Assembly (NCBI RefSeq): GCF_963576675.1
Contig: NC_088916.1
Location: forward strand, 85,949,501-86,013,500
Direction of reading: 5' to 3'
DNA length: 64,000 nt
Origin: Euphorbia lathyris
Lineage: Eukaryota > Streptophyta > Magnoliopsida > Malpighiales > Euphorbiaceae
Position numbers and translations under genes: made by a program. Positions 1 to 10,335 of this stretch are shown one piece after another (within the stretch, counting starts at the first letter, position 1; every line of letters starts with the position of its first letter). The notes beneath the pieces were generated by a model. That model did not search any database. It saw only the letters and a list, made by a program, of their open reading frames with translations, and was not told the DNA's origin.

Positions 1-291
1 TCTGAGGAAGAAATGCTTCAATATGTACTTAAGTCATGGAAACTTGACTCTGCAAAGCATGTTATTAGAGGTAATAAGTGCCTTGTGGTTTTGGTTGATT
101 ACACAGAAGATAGAAGGCCTAAAACTTTCCAGAATTGTTATGTTAAGGTTTCAAGGAATACCTATATTGTTGGTTTGATGGATGTTTTTCGTACTAGGCA
201 TGTTAAACCTGGTGATGAGATTGCCTTGTTTTGGGATATGAGACCTACTTCTTTTGGCCTTTGTTTTAAATTACTCTGTGATACAGATTGA
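1..291 (+). CDS. B3 DNA-binding domain protein, C-terminal fragment (5' end outside window)
   Basis: The frame is open from the window edge (codons before the ATG at 13 encode SEEE), so the true start probably lies outside. It ends with TGA at 289-291. The roughly 95 visible residues contain a pattern typical of the plant-specific B3 fold of the DUF313/At2g33720-like subgroup: basic residues, a strand around NCYVKVS, then KPGDEIALFWD and a final FKLL strand. B3 domains bind DNA in the nucleus; many members of this subgroup have no known target. The fragment covers about the last two thirds of one domain. An LTR-like repeat starts within a few tens of bases of the stop, so the gene may be a truncated relic. 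Family assignment is by recognised motif, not by search. Confidence 0.6.
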   Translation, partial: SEEEMLQYVLKSWKLDSAKHVIRGNKCLVVLVDYTEDRRPKTFQNCYVKVSRNTYIVGLMDVFRTRHVKPGDEIALFWDMRPTSFGLCFKLLCDTD

Positions 292-299
292 AAGCGATA

Positions 300-790
300 A
301 ATGAAGGTTTTAATCGTAAACCAACAAAGAGGTTCTTCTCTAGCTAAACTAGAAGGAGCGAATCCCAATATAACAAGGTATAAACCTTAGGTTCTCAAAG
401 AGAATGATTTTTGATTGATAAAAGTTGCTTCATCCTTACAAAATGGGGTTTAAATACATCCCCCTAATGATAACAAAAGTACAAGGACTACCCCTATTAG
501 GGTTACAATAAGGTTATCAACAAAAGGGTAAAATAGGTAATACGCACCGACAATCAGTACAAAGGTACAGGTACGGAGTGTCAGGGTTGTTGGTGAATTC
601 CTTCGGGAGGAAGTAAACCTGAAGATCCGCCCAGGAATAGCTTGAGGATCCTCCCTCTCGTACGCCCCAGTGATCCGCCAACTCTAGTGCCCCCCAGGAT
701 CCGCCATGATGCGTCTAGGATCCCATGCGCATAGGATTCGTCGGCTCTAGCTAGGATGTCCGCATCACTCTGTCATTCCAAATAATACTT
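300..790 (-). repeat. LTR-like retrotransposon segment
   Basis: This block differs from its surroundings: its right half (about 560-770) is GC-richer and contains several GATCCGCC/GGATCC motifs, and its left half reads on the minus strand as a TATA-like GTATTTAAACCCC (about 447-460) followed by leader-like sequence. That layout fits a minus-strand LTR (U3 right, R/U5 left). No terminal dinucleotides, target duplication or primer-binding site could be fixed, so class and borders are uncertain. Confidence 0.35.
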
Positions 791-1458
791 CTTTCTTTCT
801 CTCTTTCTTATTATTATGTTTCTCAGATTGTTTGTTGTAACCACAATTCTTCATTAATCAAATATATATGATTTTCCCAATTTTCACATGCTACTCTTTT
901 CAATTATGTTGATGAATATTCATATAGGAAGCTGAGAAAATTAAATTACGCAATTTACTGAGTTAGTTAATAAGACTTTAAACTGTTCTAACCTTTCTGA
1001 ATTAATTTTCTATGGAAGTTACAAACATTTCAGAATTTATTTAACTTAAACTAAGTTGAGATGTAAAATGATACGGGCAGAAGCAAAAGTAGCTATATCC
1101 GAGCATGATTGGTATTCCGTGCACAGAGAGAGCATTTCTTCTAGTTCTTAGTTAAAGCCTTATAAATAGCTTTACTTATAAGTCATAGGAAAATCTCTGA
1201 AACTAGATGGGAGTTATAATCTCAATAAAACCATTCCAAAAGGTCCAATTTCAGCCTCTATTTCTCATTCATTGTTCATCCATTTTAATCTTATAATACA
1301 TAGTTGGAAAGATCTGATAGAGAATATAATACATTGACATATTATGACTAATTCAGAAATCCATCTATCCCTTAAATGTTTAACCATCAAGTTAACAAAT
1401 AATAACAATTATAATATTATTTTCCACCAACGTGAATAAAATTTGAAGCGAAGAGAAT
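791..1458. other. AT-rich intergenic DNA, no gene seen
   Basis: No long reading frame, RNA gene or clear repeat was recognised. It precedes the MBD4-like fragment and may include its lost upstream exons or intron sequence in degraded form. Confidence 0.5.
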
Positions 1459-2097
1459 ATGACCTTTTCAACCACGGCAACACCTGTAGAGATTGAGAAG
1501 ATTATACAACCTTTAGGTTTGCATAAGAAGAGTATTTGGGGGGATGAATGGACTCAAGTCACTCAGCTTCATGGCATCCGAAAGTAAGTCCTTGTCTCTT
1601 TCCATTGATTTCAATGTCCCAAAAATTAATATTTTTGGCCCAATCCAAGTTGAGTTCTCAGCCTTTCATTTTTCAACATTTGACCTTAGAGCTAGGGACA
1701 GACGGATCTAGGGGTGTTTACACATAAATCACCGTAAACACTTATTCCTAAATCTGTCACTGCTTAGAGTTTGGGAAAACGTGTGGTTGGTCCCTTGTTG
1801 GAAGGAACATTGTCCGAAATTTATAGCCCTATTTTGTAACCTTAACATTGTGGAACAAGGGTTCAATGCAAACATTTCGCCTACTTTAAGGGGTAAATAA
1901 ATGCATTTTTGCATTCAATATCACATAGTATGAATCTTATGAAGTGATTTTTGAATGTTTAGGTATGCAACTAATGCATATTGCAATTTTTTTTACATGC
2001 AATTTTTTGTACAGAAAAGTGGGATGAGGTTATTCATAATGATCATATGTTATATTATTATTGGGATTTTCTTCACAAAATCAATCAAGCTTGCTAG
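1459..2097 (+). pseudogene. MBD4-like DNA glycosylase (HhH-GPD), C-terminal exons, broken
   Basis: Two exon-like pieces match the C-terminal glycosylase domain of plant methyl-CpG-binding domain protein 4-like enzymes, which excise mismatched uracil/thymine in the nucleus. Exon A (1459-about 1583) reads IEKIIQPLGLHKK, then WTQVTQLHGIRK and a GTAAGT donor. Exon B starts after a TTTAG at about 1962 with YATNAY and later reads KWDEVIHNDHML..YYWDFLHKINQAC, stop at 2095-2097. The Asp in NDHML corresponds to the family's catalytic region. Within exon B a roughly 16-17-bp direct duplication (TGCAATTTTTTTTACA next to TGCAATTTTTTGTACA, about 1980-2012) shifts the frame. Exon A also lacks the usual Lys/Arg-rich stretch between LHKK and the WT motif. 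Upstream exons are absent. The enzyme cannot be functional as it stands. Confidence 0.68.
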
Positions 2098-3690
2098 TTT
2101 TTTCTCTGTTCTTTTTGGCGATCAATTTATGGGTAGTTAATTGCATTGGCGATACAGGATTGGCCGGTCGGCAGGTCAATTGCGTGTTTAAAAAAAAGAA
2201 TTTGGTAAGTCCAACTCCCTCAGATTTTCCTTTTGTGTATATATACATGTTATCACTGAGTTGTCCAGATCCAATTTTTTCCGTATCACTCTATTACTTC
2301 TCAAGATTAAGCTAGATTTGGACTACAAAAATAAGATTGAGTTTAGAGAAATTTAGAGAAATTTATGACCTATCATATATTAATCAAGTTGTATTTTATA
2401 ATTAAATAAAAGCTCAATTTTTCAAAAATAGGGTGTTGAAAACATCTATAGTAGGGGTAGTTCTCACACTCCGGGTTGAAACCATTCATGGTAAGTACTC
2501 GAACTTGGCAGATTCACCATTCTTTTATTGCATCATTTGCAGAGATGATTTCAACCATGTGACCATTAATTGATGGAATGGGTGCAGGTTGTTAGATGCT
2601 TCAACTTGGATTGATGAGTTGGTACAATCTGTGTATAACAGCTAATTAGGCAATATGTAACTTTAACTTTGCAGTTGGTTTGTGATTGTCTTCGTTCACA
2701 TCTTAGGTTGTTATATTCATGAGCCCCTCAAACTTGGCATGTAAGGATTAAAGAAGCCAATAAGTTGGTCTGTTTTATAGAAAAAATCCAATGAGTTTGA
2801 TTTTTGGCAAGGAGCCCCTCAAATCGGAACCATTTGATTATATCAGTCATCTTAATAGTTTGTTCAATAGTTAAAATTGTTGATATACAATTAGAAAATA
2901 TCAAAGATAAAATTTAAAGGATGAGTCGTGCACGAGGTTGCTCTCTTTAAGAAGTTCATGGCACTATATTGTTGAACTTCTAGACTCAAAAAGAAGGAAA
3001 AGAAATTTGTTCAATGATTTTTTGGAAACTCAGTATGAGTAATTCAGATAATTATCCACATAAATAAAAATTAATTTAAAAATAATTAATTTTAAGTTCA
3101 AAAAATACTCAACCTGGCCGAGCCAGCCAGGCAACAGCGTGCATGGTAGTTAAGGTAAACCAAGTTCCATGTAAATCCTCACTTATGTACAAAACTGGGT
3201 ACCTCTTGAAGTACACTGAGTGTGTGAGGACATCTAATATAAATCACGGATAATTTTTCACTCTCTTATATCTCTATATACTCTAAGTCTAATCTGATCT
3301 TTGAATTTGGTATGTTGAACTTGGGATCAATATAATCACACGCATGCTTGCCAAACTTAGTTAGTTCATGACATCTATTTCAGTTAGATGAACTTTACTC
3401 ATTTCATTTATCTTAAACTATTTTGTAGTTTTTCGGTTTCAAGTAAAGGTTTTACATCTTCTATATAGCCACATTAAACATAAAAGGTTGTTTTCCAACG
3501 TTTAAATGTATGTAAATTTCGAATCCATATGAAATAAAGCACACCCTATTAACTCAGTACATATTCAAAGTTGACTTTCTTAGTAATTAAAGCCTGATGA
3601 TGCTGTCCTGCCCCTATTTATTCACTAAACTCCGTGAAGGATGATAATATTGATCCTTTGGTTACCGTGGGCTATAAATTATAATACATT
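2098..3690. other. Intergenic DNA, no gene seen
   Basis: AT-rich sequence without a convincing coding region on either strand; short open frames lack codon structure or homology that I recognise. Confidence 0.5.
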
Positions 3691-3699
3691 GATGTTCGA

Positions 3700-3990
3700 G
3701 GATATTCATTTATGTGGAAGAGGTAAAAGTTGTTATGTTTAGCATGCATCCATATAAGGCGTCTGGTTCGGATGGCATGAAAAGCCAACATTTTTCTGTA
3801 CTTTTTTGTCCCTTATAGGTTTGTTTAAACTGGACGCTTTCAGCAGTTATTAAACAACACAAATATGTATAATCCTTAATCTAAAGAATGCCAAAATTTC
3901 CCCCCTGCAATGTCACGTATAAGATTATTGCCAAGATCAAAGCTAAAAGGTTGAAGTCTTTGCTGAAAACCTTTCATCTATGATTCTCAA
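3700..3990 (+). mobile_element. LINE reverse-transcriptase relic (array copy 1)
   Basis: Broken frames read PYKASGSDGM then QHFF, and later YKIIAKIKAKRLKSLL. These match the plant LINE reverse-transcriptase landmarks 'KAPGPDG' and 'YKIITKvlAnRLK'. Several frameshifts are present. The same relic recurs at 8480-8830 and 17870-18250 in the same position relative to the proline-rich gene, so it was carried along by local duplication rather than inserted three times. Confidence 0.65.
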
Positions 3991-3999
3991 AGCCGCTTA

Positions 4000-4464
4000 T
4001 ATGTATAGAGACTAATATAATATTAATAAAGGGGCAAGGTCATATATATATTAGATTAAATGGAAGCAAAAACTACATTTCAGTTTTGCTAAAACATATA
4101 TGTTGGATGAAGCAAGTAAGGATTGAAGCAAAACTACATCTCACTTTTGCTAATATCTGAAACAACTACAAACAAACAAACATATTAGTAACAAAGCATC
4201 AGTATTTATTTATTTTATTTTCATGCTAGCTAGTACATCTCACCACCTTCCACCATATTTCCATCCTTTTTTTTTACTATCTCTTTACTATTCTCTTACT
4301 CTTACTCTTTCTCATTGCTAAGACAGCCTTAGGCTTATGTAGATTGAAGATGCCTACTATAGCTGCCAAAATAGTTTGTTCAGCAGATGTATACATTATG
4401 TAATATTTATGTCATTTCAATTTGGTTTAAAAGTATTCACTTAGACTATCCTTTTTTTTTATAA
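4000..4464 (-). pseudogene. Proline-rich secreted protein gene, copy 1: coding region deleted
   Basis: Flanks of the proline-rich gene are present (3' side 4010-4230; upstream side from the start-codon region near 4250 to 4460) but nearly the whole coding region between them is missing. The junction is near 4235-4250, where CATGCTAGCTAGTACA runs directly into the start-codon-proximal CACCTTCCACCATATTTCC. The upstream region carries CTTATGTAGATT where the intact copy at 9 kb has a TATA box (CTTATATAGATT), so both product and promoter are compromised. Confidence 0.6.
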
Positions 4465-5025
4465 GGGTAATTAATTTATTAGTCCCTATATTTTGACAAA
4501 ACACACTGTTTAGTCCCTGTATTTTAAAAAACACATGGTAAGGTCCCTAACCTTTTTCTCAGTGAACTGTTTAGTCATTCCGTCTGTTTGTTTGATTTTT
4601 TTACCGTTTATGACTTCGGAAATAACTAAATTACACTTTACTATTTACCTTCAAACTTTAGAAGAGGAAATCCAATTTAGAAGAAGAAGTTATTTGTATG
4701 GAGAACAAGAAAAAGAACAGACCCAATGCTTACGAATTTCAACGATTAAGGAGAAAATCAAGAAGAATAACACTCAAAATTGATTTCAGATGCATTATAG
4801 TTTAAAGGAAATAAAAATAAAGGAAAAGAAGAATGCAAATCCAAATTGACTAACAAAATCTTTATGAGAGTCTAACTGCATGGACTAAACAGTCCACTTA
4901 AAAAAACGTTAGGGACTAAATAGTTCATCGAAAAAAAGGTTAGGGACTTTATCATGTGTTTTTGAAAATACATGGACTAAACAGTGTGTTTTGTCAAAAT
5001 ATAGGGACTAATAAATTAATTACCC
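4465..5025. mobile_element. MULE-type MITE with long terminal inverted repeats, 561 bp
   Basis: The ends are GGGTAATTAATTTATTAGTC and its reverse complement, and the inverted similarity runs inward for about 120 bp (motifs such as TAGTCCCT and CACACTGTTTAGTCC). A perfect 9-bp target duplication TTTTTATAA flanks it (4456-4464 and 5026-5034), as expected for Mutator-like elements. The sister copies at 9601-9630 and 16241-16270 have the uninterrupted target. The short open frame inside has no recognisable product. Confidence 0.88.
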
Positions 5026-5123
5026 TTTTTATAATGATAACTGATAGATTAGTAATATAATTTATGCATAACACTCATTTAACATCCTAAACTAAAAACT
5101 TCAACTATCAAAATCATCAAAAT

Positions 5124-5569
5124 TAGACCTGGCCACGCGCCCGGGTACCCGCCCGGCCTGCCCAGGCCCGTGTCCCTTGGGCCGGGCTTGGACAATGATA
5201 ATTGATGTTAGGCCCAGCCCGGCCCAGACCCGCTAAAGCCCGCGTATTTTTTGGGCGGGCTTGGGATTAATACAAATAGCACAGGCCGGCCCAGCCCGGC
5301 CCGCTCACTAGTATTAATTAATAAAATTTTTATATTTATATATTAAATATTTATTTTTAAGTATTAAAATTTATTTTTTATAATTAAAAAACTATATATA
5401 TAAGTTTAGATGGGTTTACATGGGCTGGACTTGGGATTTGATTTTTAAGCCCGAGCTGAGCCCGTCTAAATTACTAGTGGACTGGACTAGGCTTGGGCTG
5501 AGGAATTTTATACAAAAGCCCGCCTGGCCCGGCCCAAGCCCAGCCTAGCCCGACCCATGGCCAGGTCTA
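5124..5569. mobile_element. Non-autonomous hAT element (MITE), 446 bp, GGCCCGGCCC-rich
   Basis: Terminal inverted repeats TAGACCTGGCCA / TGGCCAGGTCTA and a perfect 8-bp target duplication ATCAAAAT (5116-5123, 5570-5577) identify a hAT-type element. Its subterminal parts are dense in GCCCGGCCC-type motifs (over 60% GC against an AT-rich background), while the centre is AT-rich. The unfilled site survives in the sister block near 16336-16350 (a single ATCAAAAT), dating the insertion after the duplication. Confidence 0.9.
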
Positions 5570-5577
5570 ATCAAAAT

Positions 5578-6018
5578 TAGGTAAAAACCATCAATTGAGT
5601 TATAATTCTATTCTAAAATCAGAAATTGTGACTAATGGGCTAAGAAGAATAACTTCAGAAATCATTATAAATGACAGGTACTGTGTTCCTTATACTCCAA
5701 CAGTTGCCTATCAATTGGCTTTGAAAAAACAAATTCACATTTTTTTTTGTGATTTAATAAAAGTATTTGAGACTAATATTTTTAAATTCAACCAAACATT
5801 TGTATTTTAATGAATTATTTCTCAGATTGATCAAACTTGCCAACTTTAGAAATAAATTTGCTCTGTATTGCAAAAATTAGTGGTAAAATTGTATCATTAT
5901 AGAAGTTAAGAATAAAATTGTATCAAGGTTAGAGGTATTTTTATACATTCTCCCGTATTCCTAATAGTATAAAAATATAATTTGTTTAACTTACACTAAA
6001 TTTGTTGAAACTTGTTAC
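5578..6018. repeat. Non-coding tail of array block 1
   Basis: Nearly the same sequence recurs at 16345-16815 (and more distantly at 7380-7620 and 10560-10680). The open frames at 5595-5810 and 16399-16596 are aligned between blocks but carry different indels and no recognised domain, so I treat them as non-coding repeat. Confidence 0.6.
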
Positions 6019-6298
6019 TAGTTTTTTTTAATAAATCTGGCAGCTGAGAAGTGTGAAGCCGGACATCCCAACTAGGTCGGTACCCCGGACAAAACACGAA
6101 CCCAGAGCCGATATTATTAAATACAAGAGAAAAAAAGAGAGTTTACAAAGTAGCCAAAAATAAAGACAGTTCAAGTGAATTGGTACACGACACGACCCCT
6201 AGAATTACACAAAAGGGCTGACGAACAGAAGTCTGTCAGAGAAGTCCACCACTCGCATTGAGGAGCCGTTCTACCATAATTAGCTAAAACATCAGCTA
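6019..6298 (-). mobile_element. 5'-truncated LINE 3' end (RNase H tail and 3' UTR)
   Basis: On the minus strand the right part reads ADVLANYGRT followed by a Trp-rich tail and a stop near 6174, the typical end of the RNase H domain found in many plant LINEs. The rest (to about 6025) is 3' UTR ending in an A-rich run (T-run on the plus strand at 6019-6030). The sister block at 16800-16850 reads straight through without it, so this is a 5'-truncated insertion of about 280 bp. Exact target duplication not resolved. Confidence 0.7.
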
Positions 6299-6840
6299 AT
6301 TTGCAACAGCATTGCAGAATCCATGAAGTAAATAAATGCACTTGTTTCAGGTTTCCATGAAGCTACATCGGTACCACAAATTTGCAACAGCATTGCAAAA
6401 TTCAAAGAGTATAAATTAGTACTTTCTGAGCTTTTAATAAGAAAGCTTGAAAAGAAACAACACAACTTCAGCAAGCAAAGGAAACAAATAAATTAAAAAG
6501 ACTATATTTCGCAAATGGATGCTAGCTGTTAGTTTATTATTTTTTTATTAGCTAATTTGACTAGCTGACTATGTGATTTGATTAACGGATTCTATAAACT
6601 TATTTATTAAATTTTATTTGATTGCTAATAGTTATTTGTGTAAAATAACAAATAAAAGCATAAAAATTAGGGGAAAAAATGCCATTCAAAACAATAAGTT
6701 AATTGAAAAAACTATTAAAGGGAATGAAATAAAAGGGAATGATCTGATAATGTAAATCAGTTATTTAAATGGAAACTATTGAATAAAATAAAAGGGAATG
6801 ATCTGATAATGTAGATGAAGACTAAATAGTGTGTTAGGCA
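6299..6840. repeat. End of array block 1
   Basis: Sequence is shared with 16840-17280 (for example the stretch around AAGAAACAACACAACTTCAGC and the following GCAAATGGATGCTAGCT). No coding potential recognised. Confidence 0.55.
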
Positions 6841-7045
6841 ACAATATAAAGACTAATACAATATTAATAAAAGGGCAAGGTAGCATATATATATTAGATA
6901 AAGCAAGTAAGGATTGAAGCAAAACTACATCTCATTTTTTCTAATGTCTGAAACATCTAAGAACAAACAAACATATGAGGAATAACAAAGCAGCATTATT
7001 TATTTATTTTATTTTGATGTTAGCTAGTACAGATAGTAATTAAGG

Positions 7046-7228
7046 TTAAGGTGAAGGGGGAGTGAAGGGGAGGGGAGGAAAAGGGAAAGGGAAAGGGAAA
7101 GGAGGTAAGTTAGGAAGTGGAGGAAGAAGATTTGGGATATCAATAGGAGGTGGAAATTGGAAACTTGGAATATTAGGAATGTTTTCTGAATCTTCCATTG
7201 CCATTGGGATTTTAGTATTTCCTAATTC
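7046..7228 (-). pseudogene. Proline-rich secreted protein gene, copy 2: N-terminus lost
   Basis: The minus strand keeps the C-terminal about 60 codons of the proline-rich protein (IPNIPSFQ-like, then PPPIDIPN, and the PFPFPFPF tail with stop at 7046-7048). The frame breaks near 7222, where about 10 bp present in the intact copies (around ATCATCAAGC) are missing, and homology ends altogether near 7230. Signal peptide, start codon and promoter are absent. The opposite strand has a Gly/Lys-rich open frame that is only the shadow of the proline codons. Confidence 0.75.
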
Positions 7229-7239
7229 TTGTCCATGTT

Positions 7240-8470
7240 ACGGATGAGATTAATATTTTTAAATTTGACCAAACATTTGTATTTTAAATTGAACGAAAAG
7301 ACAACTATTCCTAATTATCCCTAAAGAATATTCCTAAATACCCCTAAAGAATTTGAGATTAATATTCTTAAATTCGACCAAACATTTGTGTTTTAATTAA
7401 TTATTTTTCAAATTGATCCAACTTGCTAATATTAGGTATAAATTTGCTCTCTGTTGCAAATGTGAGCTGTAAAATTATATCATATTAGACATTAAAAATA
7501 AAATTACTACTGACTGTCAAGGTTAGGAGTATTTTTACACTTCTCCCTTATTCCTAATATAAAAATATAATTTGTTTAACTTTCATTAAATTTGTTGAAA
7601 GTTGTTACTAGTTATAAATGCACTTGTTAAATGGCTTGGTGGATGTGCAGGTTTCCATGAAGTATCCATCCGGAACACAAATTTGCAACAACACTACAGA
7701 ATTCATTTTGGAGTATAAATTAGTATTTTCTCATTAAAAGTAAATTAGATTTTCTTTTAATAAAAAAGCAGGAAAAAAACCACATAACACCAGCAAGCTC
7801 AATTGTTTGCTAACATTTAGCTCAATTGGTATTTTCATAGGTAGAATCTAACTCATTTTAGATGAAAATTTATTTAATTTTGTTTATCTAATTTTGACAC
7901 TTGACATGTCGATATAACAATTGCTTTAATTGTCTTTTTTCCATATACACAGTATATGTAGATAAATAAGAAGAAAATACAATTCTTCATTCATCCATAT
8001 ATTAAGTATATATGAAAAAACATTGGCACATATACATGGCACGTTTTAAAAATTGTGTCATGCTGAAAATTTAACAAATTGTATAATTTTTCATCTAAAT
8101 GGATCAAATGTCACCAATGGAAATACTTCGAGGAAAAATGCTACCAAATGATACCAAGTGGCGATATCACATGGACCAAATAGACTTTTACATTGGTAGA
8201 GAAAGTGCTGCAACAAAAAAAAATGTGGGAAAAAATGATAATTGTTTCGGCAGGTTGGCCCAAATAAAGGACACCCTATTAACTGAGTTACGTATTCAAA
8301 ATTGACCTTTTTTAGTAATCAAAGCCTTAACGTATGTTTATAAAATTTGAACAATGACTCAATTTGTGAAATTAAAAGAATAGGAAAAATAACTGAAAAT
8401 ATCAAGTGCCTTATAATGCTTTCCTCCCCCTATTTAGTAACTAAACTCGAAACACCATGAAAGTTGAAAA
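7240..8470. repeat. Non-coding part of array block 2
   Basis: Contains stretches shared with other blocks: 7370-7720 with 5790-6400 and 16560-16960, and 8085-8300 with 17595-17770. A run around GGATCAAATGTCAC and GGAAAAAATGATAATT is recognisable in both of the latter. The 8099-8305 open frame is not conserved in frame with its sister sequence, so it is not called as a gene. Confidence 0.55.
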
Positions 8471-8479
8471 TATTGATAA

Positions 8480-8830
8480 TTTGGTTACTGGGCTTATAAT
8501 ATAATGAAGTTGGAGGAGATTCATTTCTGTGGAAGAGGGAAATGTTATTATGTTTACCATGCATCCATATAAGGTGCCTGGTCCGGATGGCATGAAAATC
8601 CAACATTTTTCTATATTTTTTAGTCCCTTATACATGTTGATATGGCAGAGATTTAGAGAGTGGTTGTTGAAATTGGATGCTTTCCACAGTTATTAAACAA
8701 CACAAAAATATATAATCCTTATTCTGAAGAATGTCAAAATTCCAGTCACTTATAAAATCATTGCCAAGGTCATAGCTAAAAGATTGAAGCCTTTGCTGGA
8801 AATTTTTCATTTCTGAATCTGAGAGCTCCT
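8480..8830 (+). mobile_element. LINE reverse-transcriptase relic (array copy 3)
   Basis: Second occurrence of the relic seen at 3700: YKVPGPDGM-like (GCCTGGTCCGGATGG at about 8575), then YKIIAKVIAKRLKPLL. This copy best preserves the 'PGPDG' landmark. Frameshifted and without the catalytic YxDD region. Confidence 0.65.
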
Positions 8831-9129
8831 TATATGTAAATCAGTTATTTAAATGAAAACTGTTGAATAGAATAAAAGTTAATGATCTGATGACGTGTAC
8901 CAGAACTAAACAGTGTGTTAGGCAACAATATAAAAACTAATATAATATTAATAAAGGGGCAAGGTAACATATATATATTAGATAAAGCAAGTATAGATTG
9001 AAGCAAAACTACATCTCATTTTTGCTAATGTCTGAAACATCTACCAACAAACAAACATATGAGGAATAACAAAGCATCATTATTTATTTATTTTATTTTG
9101 ATGCTAGCTAATACAGATAGTAATTAAGG

Positions 9130-9417
9130 TTAAGGTGAAGGGGGAGTGAAGGGGAGGGGAGGAAAAGGAAAAGGAAAAGGGAAAGGAGGAAAGTTAGGAA
9201 GTGGAGGAAGAAGATTTGGGATATCAATTGGAGGTGGTAATTGGAAACTTGGAATATTAGGAATGTTTTCTGGATTTTCCATTGCCATTGGGATTTTAGT
9301 ATCATCAAGCTTTCCTAATCCTTCCTTATTATTAAGCTGCTGCTGCTGCAGCATCCGACCATCACCAAGAGCAAGGAAAAATCCTACCAACACCACGACC
9401 TTCCACCATATTTCCAT
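9130..9417 (-). CDS. Small secreted proline-rich protein, 95 aa (array copy 3, intact)
   Basis: Start ATG at 9417, stop at 9130. Residues 1-20 (MEIWWKVVVLVGFFLALGDG) are a clear signal peptide: short charged start, hydrophobic core, small residues before the cut. The mature part begins with a Gln-run (LQQQQL), an acidic/lysine stretch (KLDDTKIP), then IPNIPSFQLPPP, and ends in alternating Pro-Phe (PFPFPFPFPP) and PFTPPSP. No cysteines, no membrane segment after the leader, so it is probably an apoplast or cell-wall protein of the proline-rich class; function unknown. It lacks the SPPPP repeats of extensins. A TATA box lies 71-80 bp upstream of the ATG. It is one of two intact members of a five-copy local array (91-aa sister at 18515-18790, which differs mostly in the leader and Gln run). 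Confidence 0.8.
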   Translation of the reverse strand: MEIWWKVVVLVGFFLALGDGRMLQQQQLNNKEGLGKLDDTKIPMAMENPENIPNIPSFQLPPPIDIPNLLPPLPNFPPFPFPFPFPPLPFTPPSP

Positions 9418-9487
9418 CCTTTTTTCTTTACTATCTCTTTACTATTCTCCTACTCTTACTCTTTCTCATTGCTAAGCCATCCTTAGG

Positions 9488-9497
9488 CTTATATAGA
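9488..9497 (-). promoter_or_regulatory. TATA box of proline-rich gene copy 3
   Basis: Minus-strand CTATATAAGC lies about 75 bp upstream of the ATG. The defective copies 1 and 4 have CTACATAAGC at this place, whereas intact copies 3 and 5 keep TATATAAG. Confidence 0.6.
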
Positions 9498-9619
9498 TTG
9501 AAGATGCCTACTGTAGCTGCCAAAATAGTTTGTTCAGCAGATGTATACATTACTTAATATTTATCTCATTTCAATTGGGTTTAAAAGTATTCACTTAGAC
9601 TATCCTTTTTTATAATGAT

Positions 9620-10020
9620 AACTGAACTGATAGATTAGTAATATATTTAGACATAACAGTCACTTAACCCCTAAATTAAAACTTCAAAAGTCAATTAGGA
9701 TTTCAAACTATCAAAATAGCAATTAGAGCAAAAATCATAAATGAGTCCTACTCATATTCTAAAATCAGAAATTGTGACTATTTAATGTGGACTGTAGTGA
9801 TTTTTGTGATGGCTCGGATGGATTTGAAGAAGAAGGTCTCAAACTTTTCAACAAAATGATTTTCAAAAGGGACTCAATTGATTATTTTTGCTTAGTTTAT
9901 AGACCTTATTGATAATTTTGATATTTTAAGGTCTTAATTGATTTTGAAACTTTAGTTTGAGGAAGTAAAATGAATATTATAACTATAATTTACAAATAAA
10001 TAGTTTTAAAAATTATCTTA
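9620..10020. repeat. Non-coding upstream segment of array block 3
   Basis: Aligns with 18975-19395 of block 5 (both around AACTATCAAAAT, TGTGATGGCTC and TTTGAAACTTTAGTT). No coding potential recognised. Confidence 0.55.
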
Positions 10021-10039
10021 AAATACCAAATATAAATTC

Positions 10040-10335
10040 AAATAGACCTAAAAAAATTTCTAATTTTTTTTGGGCCTGTTAGGTATCTCTAAATCAAATT
10101 TCTAATTTTTTTTGCCCGGTTAGACCTCCCTAAATCTATTTTTTTACCCTGTTAGGTCTCCCTAAATCTAAATTTCTATTTTTTTTTCCTTTTAGGCATT
10201 CCTTAAATTCAAATTATTAAATTTTTTTGCCCTCGAAGACCCTCTCGAATCAAAATTTTTAATATTTTTTACATGTTCGAATTCAGCCCTTCCTAAATCC
10301 AAATTTTTTTTTACATGTTAGGACTCTTAAACGAA
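10040..10335. repeat. Degenerate tandem repeat, unit about 45-55 bp
   Basis: About six diverged copies of a unit of the type TGTTAGGTCTCCCTAAATC followed by AAATTTCTAATTTTTTT. A single further piece recurs at about 11465-11560 (ACATGTTAGGACT and the following AAATCTAGCTTAATTTT). Confidence 0.6.

Noticed and set aside
4535..4783. 82-codon frame inside the 4465-5025 MITE
   Set aside because: Lies wholly within a non-autonomous MITE with long inverted repeats; no transposase similarity.
8099..8305. 68-codon frame as a gene
   Set aside because: Its sister sequence at 17595-17770 has indels that break the frame, and no domain is seen.
9146..9475. Gly/Lys-rich plus-strand frames (GRGGKGKGKGK) at 7062, 9146, 15973 and 18531
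   Set aside because: They are the antisense shadow of the PFPFPFP proline-rich genes; the minus strand has the signal peptide, TATA box and conserved pattern.
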